Counted from the first letter of the stretch, positions 1 to 9,092 are shown. The stretch: 64,000 bases of DNA from Blastococcus sp. TF02-8 (GCF_003319175.1 NZ_QOHK01000003.1:372001-436000); one strand, 5' to 3'. Translations and numbers: made by a program. Notes: generated by a model not told the origin, from the sequence alone.

Positions 1-1
1 C

Positions 2-310
2 GCCAACTCCGGCGCCGTGGTGCGGGCCGCGTTCGAGGCCGGGGTGCCGGTGTTCGCAGGCACCGACGCCGGGGGCGGCATCGACCACGGCGTGATCGCC
101 GACGAGATCCGCGCGCTGTGCGAGGCGGGCATCCCGGCCGAGGACGCGCTGGCCGCCGGCTCGTGGAGGGCGCGGGAGTGGCTGGGGCTGCGGGGAATCG
201 AGGAGGGCGCGCAGGCCGACGTCGTCGTCTACGACACCGACCCGCGGGCGGACCTCCAGTCGCTACAGCGACCGCAACGAACGATCCTCCGCGGCCGCGT
301 CGTCGCCTGA
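2..310 (+). CDS. Amidohydrolase, C-terminal fragment (5' end outside window)
   Basis: The frame is open from the window edge to the TGA at 308-310, so only about 102 C-terminal residues are present. The motif AGTDAGGGIDHG fits the late metal-binding Asp region of imidazolonepropionase-like/prolidase-type amidohydrolases. It is followed by a segment ending in GAQADVVVYDTDPRAD, where the chain returns to the small composite beta domain (usually 'G..ADlvv.d.dP'). That pattern is typical of this superfamily's C-terminus. The substrate cannot be told from this fragment. It precedes a tiny ORF and proS and shows no obvious link to either. Confidence 0.8.
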   Translation, partial: ANSGAVVRAAFEAGVPVFAGTDAGGGIDHGVIADEIRALCEAGIPAEDALAAGSWRAREWLGLRGIEEGAQADVVVYDTDPRADLQSLQRPQRTILRGRVVA

Positions 311-371
311 GCCGTCGCTACAGCGACTGGAACCAGCTGCCGACCCGGCCCACGGCTGGTTGACTCCTCGC

Positions 372-542
372 ATGGTGGAGCCACTGCCGGAACCGGACCC
401 GCTCATCGACCCGACCGAGCCGGCGCCCGACGACCCGGGCGAGCTGCTGCCCGACACCCCGGACACGCTGCCGCCACCGCCGATCGAGGCCACGCCCGAC
501 GACCCCGGCGGCGATCCGGGTGGCGTCCCCGAGCCCGCCTGA
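372..542 (+). CDS. Small acidic proline-rich hypothetical protein
   Basis: A 56-residue ORF from the ATG at 372; an in-frame TTG at 360 is also possible. The product is almost entirely Pro, Asp, Glu, Gly and Leu, with repeats of the PDDPG type, so it should be intrinsically disordered. It has no membrane segment, Cys or known motif. Codon third positions are strongly GC, as in neighbouring genes, and the reading frame is free of rare codons, which supports coding. No strong ribosome binding site is visible. It lies 45 bp upstream of proS on the same strand and could be co-transcribed with it. Function unknown. Confidence 0.45.
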   Translation: MVEPLPEPDPLIDPTEPAPDDPGELLPDTPDTLPPPPIEATPDDPGGDPGGVPEPA

Positions 543-587
543 CGGGCCGTCGCGGTCTCAGGTGCTCCCGCCTGGGAGACTGCTCTC

Positions 588-2336
588 GTGCTCCTTCGCA
601 TGTCGACGCTGTTCCTGCGCACCCTCCGCGACGACCCGGCCGACGCCGAGGTCGCCAGCCACCGCCTGCTCGCGCGGGCCGGCTACATCCGCCGGGCCGC
701 TCCGGGCGGGTTCACCTGGCTGCCGCTGGGCTTCCGCGTGTTCCGCAACGTCGAGCGGATCGTCCGCGAGGAGATGGACCGGATGGGCGCGCAGGAGGTG
801 CACTTCCCGGCGCTGCTGCCGAAGGAGCCCTACGAGGCGACCGGCCGCTGGACCGAGTACGGCGACAACCTCTTCCGCCTGAAGGACCGCCGCGGTGTGG
901 ACCACCTGCTCGGGCCCACGCACGAGGAGATGTTCACGCTCCTGGTCAAGGACCTCTACTCGTCGTACAAGGACCTGCCGCTCTCGCTCTACCAGATCCA
1001 GACCAAGTTCCGGGACGAGGCGCGTCCCCGGGCGGGCCTGCTGCGCGGCCGCGAGTTCACGATGAAGGACAGCTACTCCTTCGACGTCGACGACGCCGGT
1101 CTGGACAAGAGCTACGCCGCGCACCGCGACGCCTACATCCGGATCTTCGACCGCCTGGGCCTGGAGTACGCCATCGTCTCGGCGATGTCGGGCGCCATGG
1201 GCGGTTCGAAGAGCGAGGAGTTCCTCCACCCGACCGAGATCGGCGAGGACACCTTCGTCCGTTCCGCCGGCGGCTACGCGGCGAACGTCGAGGCCGTCAC
1301 GACGGTCGTCCCGGACGGGATCCCGCTCGAGGGCCTGCCCGAGGCGCACGTCGAGGACACTCCCGACACCCCGACCATCGAGACGCTGGTCGCCGTCGCG
1401 AACGAGCTCTTCCCCGACGCGGGCTACACCGGGGCCTCGACGCTGAAGAACGTCGTCGTCACGCTGGTGCAGCCCGACGGCACCCGTGAGCCGCTGGTCA
1501 TCGGTCTGCCCGGCGACCGCGAGGTCGACGCCAAGCGCCTCGAGGCGCAGGTCGCCCCGGCCGAGGTCGAGGCGTTCACCGAGTTCGACAAGCACCCGGC
1601 CCTGGTGAAGGGCTACATCGGCCCGCAGGTGCTCGGCGCCGAGAGCGAGTCGGGCATCCGCTACCTGGTCGACCCCCGCGTGGTCAGCGGGAGCAGCTGG
1701 ATCACCGGCGCCAACGAGCCGGGCAAGCACGTGTTCGACCTGGTGGCCGGCCGGGACTTCACCTGGGACGGCGTCATCGAGGCCGCCGAGGTGCTGGCCG
1801 GTGATCCCGCGCCCGACGGCTCCGGCCCGCTGGAGCTCGCCCGCGGGGTGGAGATCGGCCACATCTTCCAGCTGGGCCGCAAGTACGCCGAGGCGCTCGA
1901 CCTCAAGGTGCTCGACGAGAACGGCAAGCTCGTCACGGTCACCATGGGCTCCTACGGCATCGGCGTCTCCCGCGCCGTCGCCGCCATCGCCGAGTCCACC
2001 CACGACGAGCTGGGCCTGGTGTGGCCGCGCGAGGTCGCCCCTGCGGACGTGCACGTCGTCGCCACCGGCAAGGACGCCGCCGTGTTCGAGGCCGCCGAGG
2101 CGCTGGCCGCCGAGCTGGTCGCCTCGGGTCTCACGGTGCTCTACGACGACCGGCCGAAGGTCAGCCCCGGCGTGAAGTTCAAGGACGCCGAGCTGCTCGG
2201 CATGCCGACGATCGTCACCGTGGGCCGCGGCCTGGCCGAGGGCGTGCTGGAGCTGCGCGACCGGAAGACCGGTGAGCGCGAGGAGATCCCGGTCGACGGC
2301 GCCGCCGCGCGCGTGGTCGCCGCCGTCCGCGGCTGA
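588..2336 (+). CDS. proS: Prolyl-tRNA synthetase (bacterial type)
   Basis: This enzyme charges tRNA-Pro with proline in the cytosol. The 582-residue length matches bacterial-type ProS with the YbaK-like editing domain inserted between motifs 2 and 3 (roughly residues 230-400). Class II motifs are visible: [14 protein letters not shown] (motif 2) and [14 protein letters not shown] (motif 3), followed by the anticodon-binding domain. I chose the GTG at 588 because the N-terminus [19 protein letters not shown] aligns with the usual actinobacterial start and a GGGAG lies upstream. An ATG at 600 is the alternative. It stands alone and converges on a VOC-family gene. Confidence 0.97.
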   Translation: MLLRMSTLFLRTLRDDPADAEVASHRLLARAGYIRRAAPGGFTWLPLGFRVFRNVERIVREEMDRMGAQEVHFPALLPKEPYEATGRWTEYGDNLFRLKDRRGVDHLLGPTHEEMFTLLVKDLYSSYKDLPLSLYQIQTKFRDEARPRAGLLRGREFTMKDSYSFDVDDAGLDKSYAAHRDAYIRIFDRLGLEYAIVSAMSGAMGGSKSEEFLHPTEIGEDTFVRSAGGYAANVEAVTTVVPDGIPLEGLPEAHVEDTPDTPTIETLVAVANELFPDAGYTGASTLKNVVVTLVQPDGTREPLVIGLPGDREVDAKRLEAQVAPAEVEAFTEFDKHPALVKGYIGPQVLGAESESGIRYLVDPRVVSGSSWITGANEPGKHVFDLVAGRDFTWDGVIEAAEVLAGDPAPDGSGPLELARGVEIGHIFQLGRKYAEALDLKVLDENGKLVTVTMGSYGIGVSRAVAAIAESTHDELGLVWPREVAPADVHVVATGKDAAVFEAAEALAAELVASGLTVLYDDRPKVSPGVKFKDAELLGMPTIVTVGRGLAEGVLELRDRKTGEREEIPVDGAAARVVAAVRG

Positions 2337-2355
2337 ACTCCGTTGCCCCCTCCGT

Positions 2356-2421
2356 GATCATGAAGTCCGGGACGCGCCACGCCGGTCGACGGCCGCGTGT
2401 CGCTTCCCGAGCTTCATGATC
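2356..2421. repeat. Inverted repeat between convergent genes (REP/terminator-like)
   Basis: The arms GATCATGAAG (2356-2365) and CTTCATGATC (2412-2421) are perfect 10-bp inverted repeats with about 46 bp between them. They lie between the 3' ends of proS and the VOC gene, and the right arm contains the VOC stop codon. Each arm also holds a smaller palindrome (TGATCA or CATG). The location suits a bidirectional terminator or a dispersed REP-like element. The long loop and lack of a T-run make simple intrinsic termination uncertain. Confidence 0.4.
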
Positions 2422-2833
2422 GCGGGCGGTGGGGGTCGGCGACGAGTTCGACCTCGTAGCCGTCGGCGTCCTCCAGGTAGGCGGCCCGGTGCTGCGGGCC
2501 GCCGGCGAACGGGTGCCGGTCGGCGAACAGAAGCGTCCAGCCGTGCTCGGGCGCCTCGGCGACCAGGCCGTCGAGCTCGGCGGCGGAGCCGGCCCAGAAC
2601 GCCAGGTGGTTGAGGCCGGGGGCGCGGCGCTCGTGCCGGTCGCCCACCTGGGCGGGGGACTGTTCGACGACGACGTACACGCCGTCGTCGCCCCAGCGCC
2701 AGGAGCGGCCGTGCTCCCAGGACTGGTAGGGCCGGGCGCCCAGACGGTGCAGGAGCCACCCCCAGGACCGCTCCGCGCGCGGGAGATCGGGCACCCACAG
2801 CTCGATGTGATGCAGCGGTCCGCTCCTGGCCAC
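2414..2833 (-). CDS. VOC-family (glyoxalase/bleomycin resistance-like) protein
   Basis: A 139-residue protein starting at the GTG at 2833, which has a strong GGAGGAG site five bases upstream; longer starts lack this. The fold signature is a vicinal-oxygen-chelate protein: an N-terminal [11 protein letters not shown] strand-helix, a central GLNHLAFW strand and a C-terminal [13 protein letters not shown]. Candidate metal ligands are the His in HHIE, the His in NHLAF and the Glu in YEVELV. These proteins bind metals or small hydrophobic ligands and act as lyases, dioxygenases or resistance proteins, so substrate assignment is not possible. It converges on proS. Confidence 0.8.
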   Translation of the reverse strand: MARSGPLHHIELWVPDLPRAERSWGWLLHRLGARPYQSWEHGRSWRWGDDGVYVVVEQSPAQVGDRHERRAPGLNHLAFWAGSAAELDGLVAEAPEHGWTLLFADRHPFAGGPQHRAAYLEDADGYEVELVADPHRPRS

Positions 2834-2986
2834 AGGTCTCCTCCGTCGATCTGGCATCATGGTCGGTCGAACACGGCGGTGGCGGCCCTCTCACCGGCAC
2901 GGTCGTGTCCATCGCTCCGCCCCGGCGCAACCCCACACGCCGCCCGGCGAGCAACCACACAGCGTTCGAGGAGAACACCACACACC

Positions 2987-3469
2987 GTGGCCACCAAGAT
3001 CAAGCTCATGCGCCTGGGCAAGATGCGCGCCCCGTACTACCGCATCGTCGTCGCCGACGCCCGCACCAAGCGTGACGGCCGCTCGATCGAGACGATCGGC
3101 AAGTACCACCCCAAGGAGGACCCCTCGTTCATCGAGGTCGACTCCGAGCGCGCGCAGTACTGGCTGGGTGTCGGCGCGCAGCCGACCGAGGCCGTCGCCG
3201 CCATCCTCCGGGTCACCGGTGACTGGCAGAAGTTCAAGGGCGAGCCGGCCCCCGCGCCGATGAAGGTCGCCGTGCCCAAGCCGGACAAGAAGGCCCTCTA
3301 CGAGGCCGCCGTCCGTGCCGGCATGGACGAGCCCACCACCGAGGCGACCACCGCCAAGAAGAAGGCGGCGCCGAAGAAGGCCGCCGCGGCCGAGGCCCCG
3401 GCCGACGCTCCTGCTGCCGACGCCGCTCCGGCCGCCGAGGCCGCCCCGGCCGAGACGCCGGCCGAGTAA
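2987..3469 (+). CDS. rpsP: 30S ribosomal protein S16 with Ala-rich tail
   Basis: S16 is a small-subunit assembly protein. The conserved start [24 protein letters not shown] fixes the GTG at 2987 as initiator, and the first 80-90 residues cover the whole S16 fold. A further ~70 residues, mostly Ala, Pro, Glu and Lys ([19 protein letters not shown]), form a disordered tail seen in many actinobacterial S16 proteins. A GAGGAG lies about 13 bases upstream, rather far. It heads the classic rpsP-khpA-rimM-trmD ribosome biogenesis operon and is followed three bases later by khpA. Confidence 0.97.
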   Translation: MATKIKLMRLGKMRAPYYRIVVADARTKRDGRSIETIGKYHPKEDPSFIEVDSERAQYWLGVGAQPTEAVAAILRVTGDWQKFKGEPAPAPMKVAVPKPDKKALYEAAVRAGMDEPTTEATTAKKKAAPKKAAAAEAPADAPAADAAPAAEAAPAETPAE

Positions 3470-3472
3470 GAC

Positions 3473-3709
3473 GTGCTCGAAGAAGCGCTCGAGCACCTGG
3501 TCAAGGGCATCGTCGACAACCCCGACGACGTCACCGTCGACCTGCTCACCAACCGCCGCGGCAAGACCCTCGAGATCCGGGTGCACCCCGACGACCTCGG
3601 CAAGGTCATCGGCCGTGGCGGCCGCACCGCCAAGGCGCTGCGCCAGGTGATGACCGGTGTCGGCGGACGGGGCCTGCGGGTCGACGTCGTCGACACCGAC
3701 GGGCGCTGA
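3473..3709 (+). CDS. khpA: KH-domain RNA-binding protein KhpA
   Basis: A 78-residue single KH-domain protein (YlqC/KhpA family) with the diagnostic loop GKVIGRGGRTAKALR, i.e. the GxxG motif that contacts RNA. It starts at a GTG three bases after the rpsP stop, so translation is probably coupled. KhpA proteins usually pair with KhpB/Jag and bind many transcripts, affecting cell-envelope growth and small-RNA use. Its place between rpsP and rimM is conserved in Gram-positive bacteria. No anomalies seen. Confidence 0.93.
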   Translation: MLEEALEHLVKGIVDNPDDVTVDLLTNRRGKTLEIRVHPDDLGKVIGRGGRTAKALRQVMTGVGGRGLRVDVVDTDGR

Positions 3710-3720
3710 GCACGAGCTCT

Positions 3721-4269
3721 TTGAGCACCCCGCGCAACCCTGACACGGACACCGTGGTGGTCGGCCGCATCGGCCGCCCCCACGGTGTCCGTGGTCTGGC
3801 CACCGTCGAGGTCCGCACCGACGACCCCGAGCTCCGCTTCGCTCCCGGCTCGGTGCTGCTCACCGACCCCGCGGAGCGCGGGCCGCTGACCGTGGTCGAC
3901 AAGCGGTGGCACAGCGGCACGCTGCTGCTCCAGCTCGTCGATGCAGCCGGGAACGTCGTCGATGTCCGGGAGGCCGTCGACGAGCTGCGCAACACCCTCC
4001 TGCTGGTGCCGATCGAGGACCTGCCGGAGATCGAGGAGCCCGACTCGTACTACGACCACCAGCTGGTCGGCCTGGCCGCACGGCTACCCGACGGCTCGGC
4101 GCTCGGCGAGGTCACCGCGGTCCGGCACGAGGCGCAGGACCTGCTCGTGGTCCGCCGCGCCGAGGGCGGCGAGGCGTTGGTCCCGTTCGTGTCGGCGATC
4201 GTCCCGACCGTCGACATCGCCGGAGGCTTCCTGGTGGTGGACCCGCCCGAGGGGCTGCTCGACCTGTGA
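3721..4269 (+). CDS. rimM: Ribosome maturation factor RimM
   Basis: RimM binds S19 and helps 16S rRNA processing and 30S head assembly. The protein has 182 residues. The N-terminal RimM barrel begins [20 protein letters not shown]. The C-terminal PRC-barrel includes [16 protein letters not shown] and ends [19 protein letters not shown]. The start used is TTG at 3721, 12 bases after the khpA stop. The stop overlaps the trmD start by four bases (GTGA), a clear sign of translational coupling in this operon. Confidence 0.96.
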   Translation: MSTPRNPDTDTVVVGRIGRPHGVRGLATVEVRTDDPELRFAPGSVLLTDPAERGPLTVVDKRWHSGTLLLQLVDAAGNVVDVREAVDELRNTLLLVPIEDLPEIEEPDSYYDHQLVGLAARLPDGSALGEVTAVRHEAQDLLVVRRAEGGEALVPFVSAIVPTVDIAGGFLVVDPPEGLLDL

Positions 4270-5006
4270 CGGGTTTCCGGATCGACGTCGTCACGATCTT
4301 CCCGGAGTACCTCGCTCCGCTACGCCAGTCGCTGCTCGGCAAGGCCATCGACAAGGGTCTGGTCACCGTCGGAGTGCACGACCTGCGGCAGTGGACCGAC
4401 GACGTGCACCGCACCGTCGACGACGCCCCCTACGGCGGCGGCCCCGGCATGGTGATGAAGCCCGAGCCGTGGGGGCAGGCGCTCGACGCCGTCCGCCCGC
4501 CCGGCACGCGCCTCGTGGTGCCGACGCCCGCCGGGGAGCGGTTCACCCACGCGATGGCGGCGCAGTGGGCCACCGAGCCCGGGTTGGTCTTCGCCTGCGG
4601 TCGCTACGAGGGCATCGACCAGCGCGTGGCCGACTGGGCCGCCGACGCCGGGCCGGTGTCCGAGGTGTCGATCGGCGACTACGTGCTCGCGGGCGGGGAG
4701 TCCGCCGTCCTCGTGATGACCGAGGCGGTCACCCGCCTGATCCCGGGGGTCCTCGGCAACCGCGAGTCCGCCGAGTTCGACTCGCACGCCGACGGTCTGC
4801 TCGAGGGGCCCTCCTACACCCGGCCGGCGACCTGGCGCGGGCACGAGGTGCCCCCGGTGCTGCTCTCGGGGGACCACGCCGCCATCGAGCGCTGGCGCCG
4901 CGCGGAGTCACTGCGCCGCACGGCGGCCCGCCGGCCCGACCTCCTGGCCGCACTGCCGGGGGATGCCCTGACCGATACCGAACGGGCGGCCCTGACCGGT
5001 GAGTGA
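4266..5006 (+). CDS. trmD: tRNA (guanine-N1)-methyltransferase TrmD
   Basis: TrmD methylates G37 next to the anticodon using S-adenosylmethionine and prevents +1 frameshifting. The 246 residues are full length. The signature [13 protein letters not shown] starts the protein, and the knot region shows [13 protein letters not shown] and [14 protein letters not shown], the SAM-binding loops of the SPOUT fold. The GTG at 4266 overlaps the rimM stop by four bases. The downstream Nudix gene begins eight bases before the trmD stop, so the operon continues into it. Confidence 0.97.
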   Translation: MTGFRIDVVTIFPEYLAPLRQSLLGKAIDKGLVTVGVHDLRQWTDDVHRTVDDAPYGGGPGMVMKPEPWGQALDAVRPPGTRLVVPTPAGERFTHAMAAQWATEPGLVFACGRYEGIDQRVADWAADAGPVSEVSIGDYVLAGGESAVLVMTEAVTRLIPGVLGNRESAEFDSHADGLLEGPSYTRPATWRGHEVPPVLLSGDHAAIERWRRAESLRRTAARRPDLLAALPGDALTDTERAALTGE

Positions 5007-5499
5007 CCGGCCGGTGCAGCGGACGACGGCGCGCGTCGTCGTCCTGGATCCGGACGGGAGGGTGCTGCTGCTCGGCGCCCGGCTCCCGGATCCGTCGCTC
5101 CCCCCGGGCGAGGTGCTGTTCTGGTACACCCCCGGCGGGGGAGTGGAGGACGGCGAGACGCTGCGCGCGGCCGCCGTCCGCGAGCTCACCGAGGAGATCG
5201 GGCTGGAAGTGGAGCCCGCCGCGCTCGAGGGGCCGGTGTGGCTGCGCCGGCACGTCGGCCCGTTCGGCGACCAGGTCTTCGACACCCGCGAGACCTTCTT
5301 CGTGCTGCGGGACGTCGTGCACGAGGTCGTGCCGGGTGCGCTGACCGAGCTGGAGCTCCTGGCCGACGAGCCGCACCGCTGGTGGACACCGGCGGAGCTG
5401 GCCGGCACCGCCGAGGACCTCGTGCCCGCCGACATGCCGACCCTGCTGGCGGAGCTGCGCCGCGGTCCGTGGACGGGGCCGCCGCGCATCGTCGGCTGA
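4999..5499 (+). CDS. Nudix hydrolase
   Basis: A 166-residue protein with an intact Nudix box, [10 protein letters not shown] through RELTEEIGL (GX5EX7REUXEEXGU pattern, residues about 46-68). The acidic residues there bind Mg2+ and support hydrolysis of a nucleoside diphosphate linked to another group. The substrate is unknown; candidates include oxidised nucleotides, NADH-like compounds and sugar nucleotides. It overlaps trmD by eight bases, so it is likely the last gene of the rpsP operon. The box is preceded by a WYTPGGG strand typical of MutT-like members. Confidence 0.9.
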   Translation: MSDRPVQRTTARVVVLDPDGRVLLLGARLPDPSLPPGEVLFWYTPGGGVEDGETLRAAAVRELTEEIGLEVEPAALEGPVWLRRHVGPFGDQVFDTRETFFVLRDVVHEVVPGALTELELLADEPHRWWTPAELAGTAEDLVPADMPTLLAELRRGPWTGPPRIVG

Positions 5500-5644
5500 C
5501 GATGTGGCACAGTAGAGAGTCGCTGCTGACCGACGGCACCGCCGTCGGGAGCTCCCGGAGGAGCCGCAGCTCCCCGGAACGGACAGCCGGGGCGTTCCGC
5601 TGTCCGAACCGAGAACGAGCCACCTGAGACTGAGGACTGCCGAG

Positions 5645-6001
5645 ATGAACACCCTGGACGCACTCGACGCCGACTCGTTGCGTGACGACATCCCCTCGTT
5701 CCGCCCGGGTGACACCGTCAAGGTGCACGTCCGCGTCATCGAGGGCAACCGCTCGCGCATCCAGGTCTTCCAGGGCGTCGTCATCCGCCGTCAGGGCGGC
5801 GGCATCCGCGAGACCTTCACCGTGCGCAAGGTCAGCTTCGGTGTCGGGGTCGAGCGCACCTTCCCGGTGCACACCCCCGTCGTGGAGAAGATCGAGGTCG
5901 TGACCCGCGGTGACGTGCGTCGCGCCAAGCTGTACTACCTGCGCGAGCTGCGCGGCAAGGCCGCCAAGATCAAGGAGAAGCGCGAGCCCGTCGCCCGCTG
6001 A
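5645..6001 (+). CDS. rplS: 50S ribosomal protein L19
   Basis: L19 sits at the 30S/50S interface. The full family length (118 residues) is present, with the core [40 protein letters not shown] and the late basic stretch [20 protein letters not shown]. The ATG at 5645 follows a roughly 145-bp leader that contains several GC-rich complementary stretches, so some leader-based control is possible but not shown. It is followed after 76 bp by the signal peptidase gene, a common actinobacterial order. Confidence 0.97.
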   Translation: MNTLDALDADSLRDDIPSFRPGDTVKVHVRVIEGNRSRIQVFQGVVIRRQGGGIRETFTVRKVSFGVGVERTFPVHTPVVEKIEVVTRGDVRRAKLYYLRELRGKAAKIKEKREPVAR

Positions 6002-6077
6002 TCCGTCGCGGACACGCCTGTCAGCCGGGAGCACCGGCTGGAACTCGGCGGGTCCCCTGCGCCGTACGCTGCTCGTG

Positions 6078-7022
6078 ATGAGCAGCGACCGGCCCGGGGG
6101 GCCCGCCGACGTCGTTCCCGGGGACCCCGAGGGATCCGACGCCCAGAGCAAGGGTGAGACCGCCGAGCCGACGTCCTCGGCCGGCGAGCCGACGGCGGCG
6201 AAGAAGAAGGATCGGAAGAAGGGCTCCCTGCTGCGGGAGCTGCCCGTCCTGCTGCTGATCGCCTTCGTGCTCGCGCTCGTGGTGAAGACGTTCTTCGTCC
6301 AGGCCTTCTTCATCCCCTCGGGGTCGATGGAGCAGACCCTGCACGGGTGCCCCGGCTGCACCGGGGACCGCGTGCTGGTGAACAAGGTGCCGTACTGGTT
6401 CGGAGAGCCAGAGCCGGGCGACATCGTCGTCTTCGAGGGGCCCGACACCTGGACCCCGGAGATCAGCGTCGAGGAGCCCTCGAACTGGTTCAGCGGCGCC
6501 ATGCTCTGGCTGGGTCGCACGCTGGGGGTCGCGCCGCCGAGCGAGGACGACTTCGTCAAGCGCGTCATCGCCACCGAGGGCCAGACGGTGCAGTGCTGCG
6601 ACGCCGAGGGGCGGGTGACCGTCGACGGGAAGCCGCTCGATGAGCCCTACATCTTCGAGAACACCCCGATCGAGCAGCGCTCGTTCTCGCCGGTCGTGGT
6701 CCCCGAGGGCCGGCTGTGGGTGATGGGCGACCACCGGTCCTCCTCCGCCGACTCGCGCGAGCACCGGTCGGACAAGTACAGCGGCACCATCGCCGTCGAC
6801 GACGTGATCGGCAAGGGCTCGCTCATCGTGTGGCCGCTGAGCCGCTTCGGGACGCTCGACGACCCGGACATCCAGGGGGTCGAGGCCGCCGGTGGGCCGG
6901 TCGTGCGCTCGCAGTCCCCGGTCGGGGCGATCGTGGCCGCGCCCTACGTGATCGGCCTGGCCGGCGCCGTGCCGGTGAGCGCCTGGCGCCGTCAACGACG
7001 GGCTCGCCGCCGGGGCGTCTAG
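6078..7022 (+). CDS. lepB: Signal peptidase I
   Basis: LepB cleaves Sec and Tat signal peptides on the outer face of the membrane. The 314 residues begin with a charged cytoplasmic region of about 50 residues, then one membrane segment (about 52-75, LLRELPVLLLIAFVLALVVK). The catalytic Ser is in IPSGSM (about S83) and the general-base Lys is in DFVKRVIATEG (about K161). The late GDHRSSSADSR box is also present. A hydrophobic stretch near the end (VGAIVAAPYVIGLAGAV) may be a second membrane segment. The ATG at 6078 is used; an adjacent GTG at 6075 is possible. Confidence 0.95.
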   Translation: MSSDRPGGPADVVPGDPEGSDAQSKGETAEPTSSAGEPTAAKKKDRKKGSLLRELPVLLLIAFVLALVVKTFFVQAFFIPSGSMEQTLHGCPGCTGDRVLVNKVPYWFGEPEPGDIVVFEGPDTWTPEISVEEPSNWFSGAMLWLGRTLGVAPPSEDDFVKRVIATEGQTVQCCDAEGRVTVDGKPLDEPYIFENTPIEQRSFSPVVVPEGRLWVMGDHRSSSADSREHRSDKYSGTIAVDDVIGKGSLIVWPLSRFGTLDDPDIQGVEAAGGPVVRSQSPVGAIVAAPYVIGLAGAVPVSAWRRQRRARRRGV

Positions 7023-7192
7023 CTGCCACGTCCGCAGCCGGAATGGTCGCCGCGTTACGCGAGTGACGTGGCCCCAATGATTACGCCGTGCGTGTACCAG
7101 TAGAAAAAATTGCTGGGAAAGCATTCAAGCAACCGTTTCACCCTTCCGATGGATGCATTGCACGTTCCCGGAGAAATGAAACGGAGTCAGTT
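7023..7192 (+). promoter_or_regulatory. AT-rich regulatory region upstream of LuxR-type regulator
   Basis: This 170-bp stretch is visibly AT-richer than anything around it, with runs such as AGAAAAAATTGC and AAATGAAAC in an otherwise very GC-rich sequence. It precedes a LuxR-type regulator gene and probably holds its promoter and operator sites. I could not pick a convincing -35/-10 pair. An ORF start at 7088 would read through it, but the base composition argues against coding. Confidence 0.5.
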
Positions 7193-7912
7193 GTGTCTGC
7201 ACCTGTGGCGAGCACCGCCCGCGGAGTCACCCGCGTGCTCCTCCTCGCCGACGCGCCCGTCCTGCGTCGGGGGCTGGTCAGCATGATCAACGAGACCGCC
7301 GGCATGCAGTCGGTCGGTACCCCCGGCGAGCTGCGGCGCGCCCTCACGCTGGCCGAGTCCGCCCGCCCCGACGCCGTCGTGGTCGAGCTGGGCCAGGGTC
7401 GCGCCGCGACCCTCAACGCCTGCCGCGACCTGCGTCGTCGGTTCCCGCGTGTCGCCATCGTCGCCCTGGCGACGTCGGAGGACCCGGCCGTGGTCAACGA
7501 GGCCCTGGCCGCCGGCATCCGCGGCTACCTCATGATCAACACCTCGCCGACGCTGCTCGGCTGGGCCATCCTGGCCGCCCGCGCCGGCCGGACCGTCGTC
7601 GACCCGCAGATCCGCCGGGTCGAGCCGTCGGCCGTGCCCGCCGCCAAGCCGTTCACCCCCGAGGTGCCGCTGACCCGGCGCGAGCAGGACGTCCTGGACG
7701 AGCTGCTGCAGGGTCAGTCCAACCGGCAGATCGGTCGCAACCTGTTCATCAGCGAGGACACCGTCAAGAGCCACGTCAAGGCCATCCTGCGCAAGCTGGG
7801 TGCCCGCGACCGGGCGCACGCGGTCTCGCTGGTGCTGTCCTCCCGGACCCCGGGCTGCACCTGCGGGGCACACTCCCTGCAGGCCGACACGGACGTCACC
7901 GCCGACATCTGA
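7193..7912 (+). CDS. LuxR-family regulator with degenerate receiver domain
   Basis: A 239-residue protein made of an N-terminal receiver-like domain (about 14-125) and a C-terminal LuxR helix-turn-helix, PLTRREQDVLDELLQGQSN then SEDTVKSHVKAILRKLGAR. The start is the GTG at 7193, with GGAG six bases upstream. In the receiver the phosphoacceptor position reads PDAVVVE, i.e. Glu65 where Asp is expected. The conserved Lys of GYLLKD is replaced in GYLMIN. It is therefore probably not controlled by ordinary phosphorylation. No histidine kinase lies nearby. A strong terminator follows. Confidence 0.85.
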   Translation: MSAPVASTARGVTRVLLLADAPVLRRGLVSMINETAGMQSVGTPGELRRALTLAESARPDAVVVELGQGRAATLNACRDLRRRFPRVAIVALATSEDPAVVNEALAAGIRGYLMINTSPTLLGWAILAARAGRTVVDPQIRRVEPSAVPAAKPFTPEVPLTRREQDVLDELLQGQSNRQIGRNLFISEDTVKSHVKAILRKLGARDRAHAVSLVLSSRTPGCTCGAHSLQADTDVTADI

Positions 7913-7940
7913 TCCACCCGCACCACCTTCTCCGGCATCT

Positions 7941-7971
7941 CGGGCCGGCCCCCTCGACGGGGGCCGGCCCG
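7941..7971 (+). terminator. Strong hairpin terminator after LuxR-type regulator gene
   Basis: A perfect 13-bp stem, CGGGCCGGCCCCC (7941-7953) with GGGGGCCGGCCCG (7959-7971), closes a 5-base loop. It lies 28 bases after the regulator stop codon and ahead of rnhB. As often in high-GC actinobacteria, no long T-run follows, only GCTTTC a few bases on. Confidence 0.8.
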
Positions 7972-8004
7972 CGTGCTTTCGCGGCGTCGTACTGTCGTGC
8001 CGCG

Positions 8005-8775
8005 ATGGCTGCTCGTCCCACCCACACCCGCTCGGCCCCGGTCCGCCGTGTCCTTGCCGCCGACCGGCCCGACGCGCTCTGGGACATGGAGCGCTCGTTG
8101 CGCCGCCGGGGCTTCGAGGCGATCGCCGGCGCCGACGAGGCCGGCCGCGGTGCCTGCGCGGGCCCCCTGGTCGCGGCCGCCTGCATCCTGCCCGCCGGCA
8201 AGCGCGGAAGGGTGCCCGGGCTGGCCGACTCGAAGCTGCTGACGGCGGCCACCCGCGAGCGCGTGTACGAGGAGATCGTGCAGCGCGCCGTCTCCTGGTC
8301 GGTCGTCGTGCTGCCCGTGGAGGACCTCGACGCCCGTGGCATGCACGTGACCAACATCGAGGCGCTGCGCCGCGCGGTCTCGCTGCTCGACCCCGGGCCC
8401 GACTACGTGCTGACCGACGGGTTTCCGGTGCCCGGCCTGACCCGGCCGGGGCTCGCCGTGTGGAAGGGGGACCGCGTGGCCGCGTGCGTGGCGGCCGCCT
8501 CGGTGCTGGCCAAGGTGACCCGGGACCGCATCATGCTCGACCTGCACCAGCGCTGGCCGGAGTACGACTTCGCGGGGCACAAGGGCTACATCACCGACGT
8601 CCACAGCGCTGCCCTGGAGCGCCACGGGCCCTGCCCGGAGCACCGGATGCGCTTCGTCAACGTGCGGGCCGCCCGCGACGCGCACGCGGCCCGGGTGACC
8701 GGTTCGCCCGGCATGGTCGATGATGGGGCCATGCGCCCTGAGTCCCGAGCCCTGACGAGCACCGAGGACCGATGA
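8005..8775 (+). CDS. rnhB: Ribonuclease HII
   Basis: RNase HII cuts RNA in RNA/DNA hybrids and removes single ribonucleotides from DNA. The catalytic DEDD-type residues are visible: IAGADEAGRGACAGPLVAAA (Asp-Glu of DEAGRG), the Asp in LTDGF and the Asp in KVTRDRIM, with the GHKGYITDVH signature. The length of 256 residues includes a C-terminal extension of about 30 residues with no clear role. The start is the ATG at 8005. It overlaps the DUF2469 gene by four bases, a conserved actinobacterial pair. Confidence 0.95.
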   Translation: MAARPTHTRSAPVRRVLAADRPDALWDMERSLRRRGFEAIAGADEAGRGACAGPLVAAACILPAGKRGRVPGLADSKLLTAATRERVYEEIVQRAVSWSVVVLPVEDLDARGMHVTNIEALRRAVSLLDPGPDYVLTDGFPVPGLTRPGLAVWKGDRVAACVAAASVLAKVTRDRIMLDLHQRWPEYDFAGHKGYITDVHSAALERHGPCPEHRMRFVNVRAARDAHAARVTGSPGMVDDGAMRPESRALTSTEDR

Positions 8776-9092
8776 GCACCGAGGACCTCGAGAAGTACGA
8801 GACCGAGATGGAGCTCCAGCTCTATCGCGAGTACCGGGACATCGTCCGCCAGTTCACCTACGTGGTGGAGACCGAGCGGCGGTTCTACCTCGCCAACTCC
8901 GTCGACCTGCAGGTGCGGGAGGCCGGGGGAGAGATCTACTTCGAGCTGAAGCTCTCCGACGCCTGGGTGTGGGACATGTACCGGCCGGCGCGCTTCGTGC
9001 GCAATGTCCGGGTCCTGACGTTCAAGGACGTCAACGTCGAGGAGCTGGACAAGCCCGACCTCGAGCTGCCCGAGAACCCCCGCCTGCCGTAG
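8772..9092 (+). CDS. DUF2469 family protein
   Basis: A 106-residue acidic protein with the conserved actinobacterial sequence MSTEDLEKYETEMELQLYRE, ending in the region NVEELDKPDLELPENPRLP. The family is restricted to Actinobacteria, nearly always sits next to rnhB, and has no established biochemical function. It overlaps the rnhB stop by four bases (ATGA), so the two are translationally coupled. No catalytic motif is evident. Confidence 0.9.
   Translation: MSTEDLEKYETEMELQLYREYRDIVRQFTYVVETERRFYLANSVDLQVREAGGEIYFELKLSDAWVWDMYRPARFVRNVRVLTFKDVNVEELDKPDLELPENPRLP

Noticed and set aside
558..2054. 498-residue minus-strand ORF opposite proS
   Set aside because: A shadow frame caused by high GC; no recognisable motif and proS on the plus strand is unambiguous.
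2429..3469. 346-residue ORF including S16
   Set aside because: The upstream part overlaps the VOC gene on the other strand and a non-coding gap; S16 conservation begins at 2987.
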